Below are positions 9,060-17,565 of a stretch of DNA of 64,000 bases, one piece after another (position 1 is the stretch's first letter; every line of letters starts with the position of its first letter). Origin of the DNA: Phycisphaerales bacterium (GTDB lineage: Bacteria > Planctomycetota > Phycisphaerae > Phycisphaerales > UBA1924). Both the position numbers and the translations under genes were made by a program. The notes under the pieces are model-generated. The model saw only the letters and a program-made list of their open reading frames with translations, did not search any database and had not been told where the DNA came from. The stretch spans positions 248,001 to 312,000 of the forward strand of contig JAJDDK010000004.1 in assembly GCA_029260345.1 (NCBI GenBank). The letters run 5' to 3'.

Positions 9060-10633
9060 TGACCTGGACGATTGTTGGGCTGTTGCTTCTTCTCGGCGCA
9101 GTGGTGATGCACGCGGGCCTGCGCGGCAAGCGCATCAACGACCACCCCATCTGCCGCAAGTGCAAGTTTGATTTGATCGGTGTTTACCCACCGGAAAGCA
9201 CCGGCGACGGTGGGACGGGCGTCTCGTCCGTCCAAACAAACGAAGGTCACCCCCGCTGCCCCGAGTGCGGCCGCGACCTTTCCCGCAAACGCGCCGTCCG
9301 CAACGGCGCCCGCCGCAAGCGGCCAGTCGTTATCACCGGTGGCGCCCTCTTGCTGCTGCTTGCGATTGGAGTCAGCGCCGCCTGGGGCTGGGGACGCGCC
9401 AACAGTTTCAATTGGAACACGGTCAAACCGGTCTGGCTGTTGCGAATGGAAGCTGAAGGCGCCAACGACGGCGCGGCGGATGCAGCGCTCTCCGAACTCA
9501 TCGCGCGCGCAAGTCAAGGCAATCTGTCTGCGAGCGCCCACCGTGCGCTCGCACAGCGCGCCATGGAGATCCAAAGCGATTTCGACCGCTCATGGCGCCC
9601 CCTGTGGGGGAATCTCATCGAAATAGCGCATCAATCCAAGGTCATTTCTGATGATGACTTTGCACTGAGTCTTCAGCGCAGCACGCAAATGTGGACGTTC
9701 ATTGACCCGTCAACCGTCCCGTCAGATTTTTCCTTTGCGCTGAACCGTCCGCCAGATCGTCCAAATCCACAAAAGCCACTGTACGAAGGCGAACGCCAAT
9801 ACCTCGTGTTTTCCTTTGGCATGCGCGGCGCCGCGTCGACCGATCTCTTCATGCGCCCAGTCCTCGAGACGTTCACCGTTGACGGAAAAGAGGTCAATGC
9901 AGGCATCGGTATGCACCAACAAATGGGAATGACTGGCGCCAGCGGCTTCAACAATGTGAGTATCACGATGTTCGAACCCATGCCCGCCGGCGTTCATGAA
10001 GCGGTTTCGACGTGGAGAATCCATGTATTCAAAGACCTCGTGGTACATCGCGGCAAATGGGGCAGCGGCACGGTAGCCATCGACTCGAAAACCGGCGAAC
10101 CTCTGGAGCTGTCGCTCCCATTCCGTAAACGCGAGCACACGCCTGTCGTCGATTTTCCCATCACGATAAGTTTTCAGTTCACCGTCGAGCCGCAACGCGA
10201 GCCGCGGACGGTGCAATTGGTGCGCGATCCGGAATTGAAAGCGCTGGTCGAGGAATCGATCAGTATTCAATTCAAGGAAGTGCGCCGCGAAGGCGAGTAC
10301 ATTCACTTTCTAATGGAGCGCAGCGTCAAACCGCTGCCGGTGGCAATTGCGTTTGACGTCTTCATTCGCGACGGTGACCAAGAGTGGCCGTCGGCGCCGC
10401 TGCACATGGCGCTGGATGGTGAATTGCGAATGCGAAGCATGCGAATCCTCACCAAGCCCGAGGAATTCGGCGTAGCATCCGATCACGTCGACCTCATCCT
10501 ACGGCCCAACCCTACCTCCGTTGAACTCACCGAAGGCTTCGACGCGATCTGGGGTGAAGAAATCATTCTTCGCGGCGTGCCCATTGAATGGATCACTGAG
10601 CTAGAAGAATCATGGAAGGTCAAAGAGCAGTAA
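9053..10633 (+). CDS. Zinc-ribbon membrane protein, paralogue 3 of 3
   Basis: This third tandem paralogue has 526 residues and its start overlaps the previous stop by seven bases. Membrane helix, split zinc ribbon, second helix and FNWNTVKP motif are conserved, while the large C-terminal domain has diverged strongly. The inter-knuckle loop again carries the repeat-derived Gly-Thr-Gly-Val-Ser-Ser-Val. The 3' end overlaps the convergent pirin gene by 24 bases. The trio probably arose by tandem duplication; the three outer domains may bind different partners (inference). Confidence 0.8.
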   Translation: MVMTWTIVGLLLLLGAVVMHAGLRGKRINDHPICRKCKFDLIGVYPPESTGDGGTGVSSVQTNEGHPRCPECGRDLSRKRAVRNGARRKRPVVITGGALLLLLAIGVSAAWGWGRANSFNWNTVKPVWLLRMEAEGANDGAADAALSELIARASQGNLSASAHRALAQRAMEIQSDFDRSWRPLWGNLIEIAHQSKVISDDDFALSLQRSTQMWTFIDPSTVPSDFSFALNRPPDRPNPQKPLYEGERQYLVFSFGMRGAASTDLFMRPVLETFTVDGKEVNAGIGMHQQMGMTGASGFNNVSITMFEPMPAGVHEAVSTWRIHVFKDLVVHRGKWGSGTVAIDSKTGEPLELSLPFRKREHTPVVDFPITISFQFTVEPQREPRTVQLVRDPELKALVEESISIQFKEVRREGEYIHFLMERSVKPLPVAIAFDVFIRDGDQEWPSAPLHMALDGELRMRSMRILTKPEEFGVASDHVDLILRPNPTSVELTEGFDAIWGEEIILRGVPIEWITELEESWKVKEQ

Positions 10634-11308
10634 CTCCGTCTCTTCCCCCGCTTCGATCGCCACAAGTTCTTCCTCCGTTACTCCCACCGCATCTCCGGCG
10701 CCAAGCTCCTCACCATTCACCATCGCGCGGCCGCGCACGATCTGCACCCACGCGCTGCGCCCCGGCGCCAGTTCATGCGTCACACCTTTGCCGGCGCTCA
10801 GCAACGTCCCCAGCAGCGCGGCGTCCTGATGCATCGACAACGATCCATCGCGCCCGTCGCTCGACACCAGCGTCACGAGTTTGTCGCGTCGGTCTTCAAG
10901 CGGGAAGTGCTTTTCTTCGTACCCCGGCTTCAAACTGCGCTCCGACGGGAACAGCCAGATTTGCAGCAGATACGCGCCTTCATTTTCTGAAGGGTTGAAT
11001 TCGGAATGCGTGACGCCCATGCCGGCGGTCATGCGCTGGATGTCGCCGCGCCGGATGACGGACTGACCGCCGCTGGAGTCTTTGTGCGCCAGCGCCCCGT
11101 CGATCATGTACGTGATGATCTCCATGTCGCGGTGCGGGTGTTCGGGGAAGCCGGCGCCGGGCGCGACGATGTCTTCGTTGATGACGCGAAGGACGGAGAA
11201 GTGCGTCCATTCGGGGTCGCGATAATCACCAAAGCTGAAGGTGTGTTTGGTGTCGAGCCAGCCGAAGTTGAGGGCGCCGCGGTCTGAAGAGCGTCGAATG
11301 GTGATCAT
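10610..11308 (-). CDS. Pirin-family bicupin protein
   Basis: This 232-residue cytoplasmic bicupin is of the pirin/YhhW type, some members of which have quercetin 2,3-dioxygenase activity. The N-terminal cupin carries the iron-binding set: HPHRDME near residues 57-63 and GVTHSEFN near 98-105. The second cupin is degenerate, as is usual for the family. The ATG at 11308 gives the typical Met-Ile-Thr-Ile-Arg-Arg N-terminus. Its tail overlaps the end of the convergent zinc-ribbon operon. The physiological role is not deducible. Confidence 0.9.
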   Translation of the reverse strand: MITIRRSSDRGALNFGWLDTKHTFSFGDYRDPEWTHFSVLRVINEDIVAPGAGFPEHPHRDMEIITYMIDGALAHKDSSGGQSVIRRGDIQRMTAGMGVTHSEFNPSENEGAYLLQIWLFPSERSLKPGYEEKHFPLEDRRDKLVTLVSSDGRDGSLSMHQDAALLGTLLSAGKGVTHELAPGRSAWVQIVRGRAMVNGEELGAGDAVGVTEEELVAIEAGEETELLLFDLP

Positions 11309-11333
11309 TTCTCATCTCCAATCGTTTGTGTAC

Positions 11334-11356
11334 ACACGGGCGAGACGCGCGTGCCG
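11334..11356. repeat. Short inverted repeat (ACGGGCG/CGCGCGT-type copy)
   Basis: This copy of the dispersed ACGGGCGAGACGCCCGT element sits in the gap between pirin and gatC. The right arm has one change (CGCGCGT). Further right, the gap holds two hairpin-capable stretches: one around 11410-11436 rich in GTGGGC/GCCACCC, and one at 11455-11487 with CGTGG...CCACG ends. I see no gene between 11309 and 11527; the short frames there are repeat-derived. Confidence 0.6.
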
Positions 11357-11527
11357 ACGTTGAAAGTCTTTTGGCGCCGCCTTATTGAACGCGCGCAACC
11401 ATGGCCGCGTGGGCGTGGGCATGCCACCCGATGGTGAAAAACCCTTGTCACGGCGTGGCACTGCCGCTTGCAGCGGCCGTACCACGGCACCCGGTTAGAG
11501 GACATTTCAACGCAATATGTTTCGCGA

Positions 11528-11854
11528 TTACGCGCCGCCGCCGTCGCCGAGCACTTTGGGCACCTTCACGAATGGCGGGTGTGACCCCGGCGCCATCTTC
11601 ATGAGGTCTTCCGTCGTCAGCCCTTCGCGCGGCGTGTCGTCATCCACGCGGTTCGTCGCGTCCATCGGGTTGTTCAGCGGCTCGACATCTTCAAGATCAA
11701 GTTCGCGCAAGCGTTCGATGTAGCCGAGCACCGCCGCGAGGCGCGTCGTCTGCGTGCGGATCTCGTCATCACTGATCGCAAGCCGCGACAGGTGTGCGAC
11801 TTTGCGGACCACGTCTTCGCTGAGCGGCTCCGGCGCTGGGGTGGTGTCGGCCAT
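11528..11854 (-). CDS. gatC: Aspartyl/glutamyl-tRNA amidotransferase subunit C
   Basis: GatC is the small subunit that holds GatA and GatB together in the tRNA-dependent amidotransferase. The 108-residue product has the family pattern: VRKVAHLSRLAIS at the N-terminus, the central ELDLEDVEPLNN, and DDTPREGLTTEDLMKMAP. The ATG at 11854 is chosen because the family begins just before the Val-x-x-Val-Ala-x-Leu-Ser-Arg helix; the frame runs open to 12142 but without family sequence. It lies on the same strand as gatA, separated by the pirin gene and the three-paralogue operon. gatB is not in the window. Confidence 0.92.
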   Translation of the reverse strand: MADTTPAPEPLSEDVVRKVAHLSRLAISDDEIRTQTTRLAAVLGYIERLRELDLEDVEPLNNPMDATNRVDDDTPREGLTTEDLMKMAPGSHPPFVKVPKVLGDGGGA

Positions 11855-12008
11855 GGGCGCATGGTAGTCGCGAACGCGGCTCGCATGTCTCCAGTTGACC
11901 GCTCGCCACCGGTCTCTACGATCCGAGCGGTTCGCGGGGCGATGTGCCCCGCGGACTGGACCATGAACGCCTGGGCGGGGCGGAAGCCTCGCCGCGGAGA
12001 TTTCCGGC

Positions 12009-12938
12009 ATGCTTCCCAAGCCCCCACCAAAAGAGGGCGCCCTCGGTTTCTTGTATGTCCCGCCGTATCGCGTGCAGGGATTTTCCGTCGCCGGTGAAGC
12101 GACGGTGGTGCAGGCGCCGGAGCTCGATATCTGCTTTGACATGGGCTATTGCCCGCGAGCCGCGCTCGCGAGCAAGTTCGTCGCGATCAGCCACGGGCAC
12201 ATGGATCACGTCGGGGGCCTGGCGTACTACTGCTCGCAGCGCGTCTTTCAGGGCATGGGCCCGGGAACGATCATCTGCGATGCGCGCCTCGCGCCCGCGA
12301 TCAAACGCATGATGGACGGCTACATCGACCTCGAGCAGCAGGTCACGCCGTACGAGATCGTCCCGCTCGAGCCGGAGCAGGAATACGAGATCAAGAACAA
12401 CGTCGTCGTGCGCGGCTTCGAGCTTGAACACGGCGCGCCCGCCTTCGGCTACAGCGTCATCGAAAAGCGCAGCAAGCTGAAACCGGAATACGTCGATTAC
12501 CCGCAGGAAAAACTGCGCGAATTGAAAGAGCGCGGCGTCGAGATCACGCGCATTCTCGAAATCCCGCTCATGGCGTATCTCGGCGACACAGCGCCGTGCC
12601 CGCAACTCGTGCGCGAAGACGTGCGCAAAGCGCAGGTTGTCATCAGTGAATGCACGTTCATCGATCCTGACCATCGCAAGCGCGCCAAGATCGGCAAGCA
12701 CTTGCATGTTGAAGACATCGCGGAATGGCTGCCGGTGCTGGAATGCAGCGCGCTGGTGCTGATTCACTTGTCGCGGCGCAACACCATTGCGCAGGCCAAG
12801 CGCGAACTGCTTTCACTGGTCGGCAAGGAAAAAGCGGAGCGCGTGCTGTTTTTGATGGATCAGCGCGGCTCGCGCTTGCGCTACGAAGAACAAGTCGCCG
12901 CGGCGGAAAAGCTGGCGACCGATGCACAACGCGACTGA
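12009..12938 (+). CDS. Metallo-beta-lactamase-fold hydrolase (RNase Z-like)
   Basis: The protein has 309 residues. The metallo-beta-lactamase zinc motif HGHMDH is at about residues 58-63 in ISHGHMDHVGGL, and later elements fit the fold: an ELEHG-like strand, YLGDTAPC and IHLSRRNT. The His-x-His-x-Asp-His form with a following Gly-Gly-Leu resembles RNase Z/ElaC-type enzymes that cut tRNA 3' trailers, but the exosite arm of true RNase Z is not evident, so the activity is uncertain. It lies between gatC (divergent) and dnaA (same strand, about 220 bp gap). No strong ribosome-binding site precedes the ATG. Confidence 0.8.
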   Translation: MLPKPPPKEGALGFLYVPPYRVQGFSVAGEATVVQAPELDICFDMGYCPRAALASKFVAISHGHMDHVGGLAYYCSQRVFQGMGPGTIICDARLAPAIKRMMDGYIDLEQQVTPYEIVPLEPEQEYEIKNNVVVRGFELEHGAPAFGYSVIEKRSKLKPEYVDYPQEKLRELKERGVEITRILEIPLMAYLGDTAPCPQLVREDVRKAQVVISECTFIDPDHRKRAKIGKHLHVEDIAEWLPVLECSALVLIHLSRRNTIAQAKRELLSLVGKEKAERVLFLMDQRGSRLRYEEQVAAAEKLATDAQRD

Positions 12939-13002
12939 AGAGTCAAGCGCATTCTCAATGTTTTCCGGGCGCATCGAGTCCGACTTTGACGTGGAAAACC
13001 GG

Positions 13003-13031
13003 TTGACAGCATGCGAAGCTCAACGTAGTTT
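13003..13031 (+). promoter_or_regulatory. Candidate sigma70-type promoter for dnaA
   Basis: A perfect -35 hexamer TTGACA (13003-13008) is followed after 17 bases by TAGTTT (13026-13031), a weak -10. This is about 130 bp before the dnaA start. The rest of the 12939-13159 gap shows no gene. An AAAGGA ribosome-binding site lies about six bases before the dnaA ATG. Confidence 0.4.
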
Positions 13032-13159
13032 TCGCTCGCTCGAAGTCGCCTTTGTTCGCCGGTGGACTTGGACGAGAGTGCGATGACACATCGCAACGAC
13101 GGCGCGGCGATCGAGCGAGTGGTGAAGTCACGACAACGGCTGCTGATTAAAGGAACTCC

Positions 13160-14524
13160 ATGGCGGACGCTCCCGATCATGTGATCTGGGATGGTGTGCT
13201 TGCGCACCTTCGCTCATCATCGCCGACTTTGTGCCGGCAATGGTTTGACGAAATTGAACCCATGGGCATCAGCAACGGTGTGTTGTGGCTCCGCGCTTCT
13301 ACGGAGATGCAGCAGCGCTACTTGCAGACGTCGTGCGCTTCCCCGTTCCGCGATGCAGCGCAAGCGGCGACCGGGCGCCTGTTGTCCGTTGAATTCATCG
13401 GCCCCGGTGAAGTGCCGCCAAGTCCGAAACACAACGGGTTGGATCAATCATCGAATCAAACGCGACGTGTAGTGCGACGCGAAGCCGGTGACGATGAACT
13501 CGTGCTGCATCCGGATCACGGATTCGAGAATTTCATCGTCGGTCCGACGAATCGTCTCTCGTATGCCGCCGCTCGCGCAGTCGCGGACAACCCGGGAACC
13601 GTCTACAACCCGATGTTCATTCACGGCGGCGTAGGGCTTGGCAAGACGCACCTGCTTCAGGCGATTTGTCACCGCTATCTCGAAGAAGGCCTTGAGGGCC
13701 GCATCTTGTATCTGTCCTGCGAGGCTTTCATCTCGCGCTTTATGGATGCGGTGCAGGCGGGCAACCTCAACGAATTTCGGCGTCAGTTCCGCGATGTCGG
13801 CATGCTCGTCATCGACGACGTCCACTTCCTCTGCAAGATGGATTCGTCGCAAGAGGAGTTCTTTCACACGTTTAACACGCTCTACCAGTCCAACCGGCAG
13901 ATCGTGCTTTCGTCCGACGCCCCGCCCAACGACATCCCCGACCTCGAGCAGCGGCTCGTTTCCCGGTTCAATTGGGGCCTGGTCACGCAGATCGCCCCGC
14001 CGGAATACGAGACGCGCGTTCAGATCGTGTTGAACAAAGCCAAGTTGCGCGGCTTCACCATCTCCGAAGACGTCGCCGCCCTGATCGCCGCCCGTTTCGA
14101 CGCCAACATCCGCGAACTCGAAGGCGCTCTTCTTCGCGTGCAGGTCCATGCGCACGTGCACAGCGTCCCCATCACGCTGGATGTCGCCAAAGACGCGCTC
14201 GGTGTCGCGATCGCCGCGACCAAGCCCCGTGTGAGCGTGCAGGTGATCATCGAGCGCGTGTCTGACTTCTTCGGCGTGCCCGTGCCGCAACTGCTTTCCC
14301 GGAAGCGGACCCGATCCGTCGCCCTGCCGCGCCACGTTGGCATGTACCTCTCTCGCCAACTCACCATGCACTCCCTCGAGGAGATCGGCGGCTACTTCGG
14401 CGGTCGCGACCACACCACCGTCATGCACGGAGTGAGTGTGATCAAGGACTTACGCGAGCGCGACGAAGACCTCGACGCCGCGGTGCGAGAGATCGAGCGC
14501 GGCCTCGTCGCCGCCGCCGAATAA
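13160..14524 (+). CDS. dnaA: Chromosomal replication initiator protein DnaA
   Basis: DnaA binds DnaA boxes at oriC and, in its ATP form, melts the origin. Domain I is residues 1-75, followed by a short linker. The AAA+ domain carries Walker A GGVGLGKT (156-163) and Walker B VIDDVH (217-222). The C-terminal helix-turn-helix ends with the DnaA signature GGRDHTTVMHG (from about 414). All motifs are intact, and 454 residues is a normal length. Three exact DnaA boxes lie within 400 bp downstream, so the region is a likely origin. The usual neighbour dnaN is absent; the next gene is mutM on the opposite strand. Confidence 0.97.
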   Translation: MADAPDHVIWDGVLAHLRSSSPTLCRQWFDEIEPMGISNGVLWLRASTEMQQRYLQTSCASPFRDAAQAATGRLLSVEFIGPGEVPPSPKHNGLDQSSNQTRRVVRREAGDDELVLHPDHGFENFIVGPTNRLSYAAARAVADNPGTVYNPMFIHGGVGLGKTHLLQAICHRYLEEGLEGRILYLSCEAFISRFMDAVQAGNLNEFRRQFRDVGMLVIDDVHFLCKMDSSQEEFFHTFNTLYQSNRQIVLSSDAPPNDIPDLEQRLVSRFNWGLVTQIAPPEYETRVQIVLNKAKLRGFTISEDVAALIAARFDANIRELEGALLRVQVHAHVHSVPITLDVAKDALGVAIAATKPRVSVQVIIERVSDFFGVPVPQLLSRKRTRSVALPRHVGMYLSRQLTMHSLEEIGGYFGGRDHTTVMHGVSVIKDLRERDEDLDAAVREIERGLVAAAE

Positions 14525-14581
14525 GGGTCATTCCCACCAGAACTTGCTGCGCTCGACCCTGTCGGACCGGTCGGGGGAGTT

Positions 14582-14590
14582 TGTGGATAA
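14582..14590 (-). promoter_or_regulatory. DnaA box (TTATCCACA)
   Basis: A perfect consensus 9-mer on the minus strand, reading TGTGGATAA on the plus strand, 58 bp after the dnaA stop. Confidence 0.7.
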
Positions 14591-14890
14591 GCGCCATCGC
14601 GTTGGCGCTCAAACCACCATGAAAACGGTTTCATCTGGGCGGCGGCGGAGAACTGACGACACCAATCCGCCCAGCGACCTCCCCAGCGACACACAACCGA
14701 CAACATGAACACTCTATGGATTACTTCGCAAAACATGCAATACAAACGACTTACAACACACCATCACGCCGTTATCCCCGCGACCGGCGCGGTTACTGAA
14801 GATGATGATGAATGAATGACATATCTCGTTCTGGAGAGAGGAGCTTTCCGACCCCAGTCCGATCCGTGAGGACACCACCACCAAATTCAA

Positions 14891-14899
14891 TTATCCACA
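14891..14899 (+). promoter_or_regulatory. DnaA box (TTATCCACA)
   Basis: A perfect consensus 9-mer on the plus strand. It faces the next box at 14913, and the two form an inverted pair separated by 13 bp. Confidence 0.7.
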
Positions 14900-14912
14900 G
14901 ATGTGAGTTGTT

Positions 14913-14921
14913 TGTGGATAA
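14913..14921 (-). promoter_or_regulatory. DnaA box (TTATCCACA)
   Basis: A perfect consensus 9-mer on the minus strand, the second half of the inverted pair. It lies just beyond the stop codon of mutM. Confidence 0.7.
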
Positions 14922-14933
14922 GCAGAATTACGA

Positions 14934-15758
14934 TCATCGCTGGCATCGGCCGCACCAGACGGTGGTTCGCTGGGCGATCACCCCATCACGAAGCAAGCTG
15001 CCGCAGGTCAGGCAATTTAGCCCTGCTCGCCCATAGACCCGCCAGCGGGAGCTGAAATCACCCGCATCACCGTTCGCATCGCGATAGTCACGAATGGTGG
15101 AGCCTCGGGCGGCGATGGACTCCTCCAGCGTCTCACGGATGGCGTCAGCCAGTCGCGAGGCTCGAGCCTTGCTGATCGCGCTCGCCCGCGCCTGCGGCCT
15201 CGCGCCCGCCCGGTGCAGCGCCTCATCGCAATAGATGTTGCCCACTCCGGCGATCACCGACTGATCCAAGAGAGCCGCCTTCACGCAGCGGTCCGTTCGT
15301 TTGAGCGCACTGTGCAGGAACGCCGCGTCAATCGCCAGACCGTCCGGCCCCAGCGTGCTCCACCGCTCCTGGACGAGCGAGTCGAACGTGCGATACGTCC
15401 ACACGCCGCCGAACCGGCGCGGATCGCGCATGCGCCAAAAAGTCGATTTCCTCGCGGCGCCGTTCAGCGTCCATTCCACATGCGTGTGCGATGGCGCCTC
15501 TGTCATTCCCTCTGAAACCAGCGCCTGGCCACTCATGCCAAGATGAACGCACACCGCGCGGCCATCCCGAGTCACGACGGCGAACTGCTTTCCGTGCCGC
15601 TCAATGCGATCGATCACGCCGCCGACAAGCAGATTCTTGGCAGTTTGACCGCCGCGCACGTAATCCGGCCGGCGCACGTCCACACGCTCCACCCGCCGCC
15701 CCACCAACGTCGCGGCAAGCGCGCGCCGAACCGTCTCAACCTCAGGCAACTCCGGCAT
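14934..15758 (-). CDS. mutM: Formamidopyrimidine-DNA glycosylase
   Basis: Fpg/MutM is a bifunctional glycosylase/AP lyase that removes 8-oxoguanine and formamidopyrimidines from DNA. The start at 15758 gives the invariant Met-Pro-Glu-Leu-Pro-Glu-Val-Glu-Thr, with catalytic Pro2 and Glu3. The H2TH region (VIAGVGNIYCDEALHRAG) is intact. The C-terminal zinc finger has CLTC and CGRC pairs, with GVIAQRTTVWC between them. The frame stays open to 15878 only through repeat sequence. The length of 274 residues is typical. It converges on the candidate origin. Confidence 0.95.
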   Translation of the reverse strand: MPELPEVETVRRALAATLVGRRVERVDVRRPDYVRGGQTAKNLLVGGVIDRIERHGKQFAVVTRDGRAVCVHLGMSGQALVSEGMTEAPSHTHVEWTLNGAARKSTFWRMRDPRRFGGVWTYRTFDSLVQERWSTLGPDGLAIDAAFLHSALKRTDRCVKAALLDQSVIAGVGNIYCDEALHRAGARPQARASAISKARASRLADAIRETLEESIAARGSTIRDYRDANGDAGDFSSRWRVYGRAGLNCLTCGSLLRDGVIAQRTTVWCGRCQR

Positions 15759-15786
15759 GACAGATTGATCGTACGCCGTGATCCGA

Positions 15787-15820
15787 CTGATCCGAACGCG
15801 CCCGTGAGGAAGCGGTTTCC
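15787..15820. repeat. Dispersed 34/35-bp repeat, copy 1
   Basis: This begins CTGATCCGAAC, continues GCGCCCGTGAGG and ends AAGCGGTTTCC. A second copy at 44964-44998 differs by a single inserted C. It lies just upstream of the mutM start and next to REP-like hairpins. The function is unknown. Confidence 0.65.
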
Positions 15821-15824
15821 GCGT

Positions 15825-15922
15825 CCCTCTCCCTTTGGGAGAGGGTGTCATGACAATGTCATGACGGGTGAGGGCCAAGTTTCTCTTCCTCTCCTCCCGG
15901 GAGAGGGCCGGGGTGAGGGGAG
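15825..15922. repeat. REP-like hairpins upstream of mutM
   Basis: CCCTCTCCC (15825-15833), loop TTT, GGGAGAGGG (15837-15845) forms a perfect 9-bp hairpin. A direct repeat TGTCATGAC-AA-TGTCATGAC follows, then a second hairpin around 15888-15912 ending in the common GGCCGGGGTGAGGGG tail. These resemble REP-type intergenic elements. Confidence 0.7.
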
Positions 15923-15940
15923 TTGGGCTTACATTCCAAA

Positions 15941-16039
15941 GGTGCCGTGGTCTTGTCCGATCTTGGACAAGGCCACGATTATGCGACGAAGAACATCAAA
16001 CGCGTGGCCTTGACTGAGGACAGCCAAGACCACGGCACC
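15941..16039 (+). repeat. 99-bp cloverleaf-capable repeat, copy A
   Basis: Contiguous arms: outer GGTGCCGTGGT (15941-15951) with ACCACGGCACC (16029-16039). Arm 1 is CTTGTCC (15952-15958), loop GATCTT, GGACAAG (15965-15971). Arm 2 is GCCACG (15972-15977), a 25-nt loop, CGTGGC (16003-16008). Arm 3 is CTTGACTG (16009-16016), loop AGGA, CAGCCAAG (16021-16028) with one A/C mismatch. No base is unpaired at the junction. Alternatively CTTG and CAAG extend the outer stem to 15 bp and arm 2 to 10 bp around a 12/12 internal loop. Confidence 0.85.
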
Positions 16040-16080
16040 ATTGAAGAATACGGCTTTGCACTGGATTCCCCTCATCCGTC

Positions 16081-16153
16081 ATCCCGACAAGTCGGGATGC
16101 CACCTTCTCCCGGCGGGAGAAGGGTTCTGACTCCCTCTCCCTCCGGGAGAGGG
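16081..16153. repeat. Chain of three REP-like hairpins after copy A
   Basis: ATCCCGAC-AA-GTCGGGAT (16081-16098), CCTTCTCCC-GGC-GGGAGAAGG (16103-16123) and CCCTCTCCC-TCC-GGGAGAGGG (16133-16153) follow one another directly. The same chain accompanies the cloverleaf repeat at 42781-42840 and, inverted, at 57053-57100. The first two hairpins also occur without the cloverleaf at about 60000-60045. Confidence 0.8.
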
Positions 16154-16186
16154 CCGGGGTAAGGGGCGTTATGCGAACAATTCGAA

Positions 16187-16285
16187 GGTGCCGTGGACTT
16201 GTCCGATCTTGGACAAGGCCACGATTGTGCGACGAAGAACATCAAAAGCGTGGCCTTGACTGAGGACAACCAAGACCACGGCGCC
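16187..16285 (+). repeat. 99-bp cloverleaf-capable repeat, copy B
   Basis: Same length and orientation as copy A, 147 bp further on. Arm 1 is identical. The outer stem keeps pairing through a T-G wobble (GGTGCC against GGCGCC) but has one A/A mismatch next to the junction. Arm 3 loses one pair (CAACCAAG). Between this copy and the MoxR-type gene (16286-16479) I see no gene; the frames that cross it are repeat-derived. Confidence 0.85.
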
Positions 16286-16479
16286 ATCGAAGACTACGGC
16301 CTTGCACCGGATGCCCCGTATTCATCCAGGCAATCGCTTCACGACCTTATCCCACAGCAAGAATGGTTTCCCCGAACCCTTTCCCGCCCCACGGGTAAGA
16401 TCACTGTGGCGCAGCTCGCCGAGCTGTGGATGGATCCACTCGCCTGTTTTCACTCCTCTCGCGAAAAGGAGTTCGCCCC

Positions 16480-17562
<1,083 letters not shown>

Positions 17563-17565
17563 GCA

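Larger units (their letters stand above)
14525..14933. other. Candidate chromosomal origin (oriC) between dnaA and mutM
   Basis: No gene occupies this 409-bp gap. It contains three exact 9-mer DnaA boxes (14582-14590, 14891-14899, 14913-14921) and a 7/9 match at 14772-14780 (TTATCCCCG). An AT-richer stretch at about 14700-14760 stands out from the GC-rich surroundings. A short GATGATGATG run at 14801-14810 is followed by AATGAATGA. The position beside dnaA and the density of perfect boxes support an origin. Autoregulation of dnaA alone would more often place boxes upstream of the gene. Confidence 0.6.

Noticed and set aside
11305-11505. A 66-codon minus-strand frame between pirin and gatC
   Set aside because: Its sequence is the translated ACGGGCG and GTGGGC repeats, with Arg/Cys-rich composition and no ribosome-binding site.
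15941-16039. Cloverleaf repeat as a tRNA gene
   Set aside because: Arm lengths do not match a tRNA: the outer stem is 11 bp, arm 2 has a 25-nt loop, and there is no T-loop GTTCRA or anticodon loop geometry. The cloverleaf form alone is not enough.
15879-16425. Several 70-150-codon open frames in the cloverleaf gap
   Set aside because: Both strands stay open because the repeat is palindromic and a multiple of three; peptides such as Pro-Leu-Pro-Glu-Gly-Glu-Gly are typical translated REP elements.
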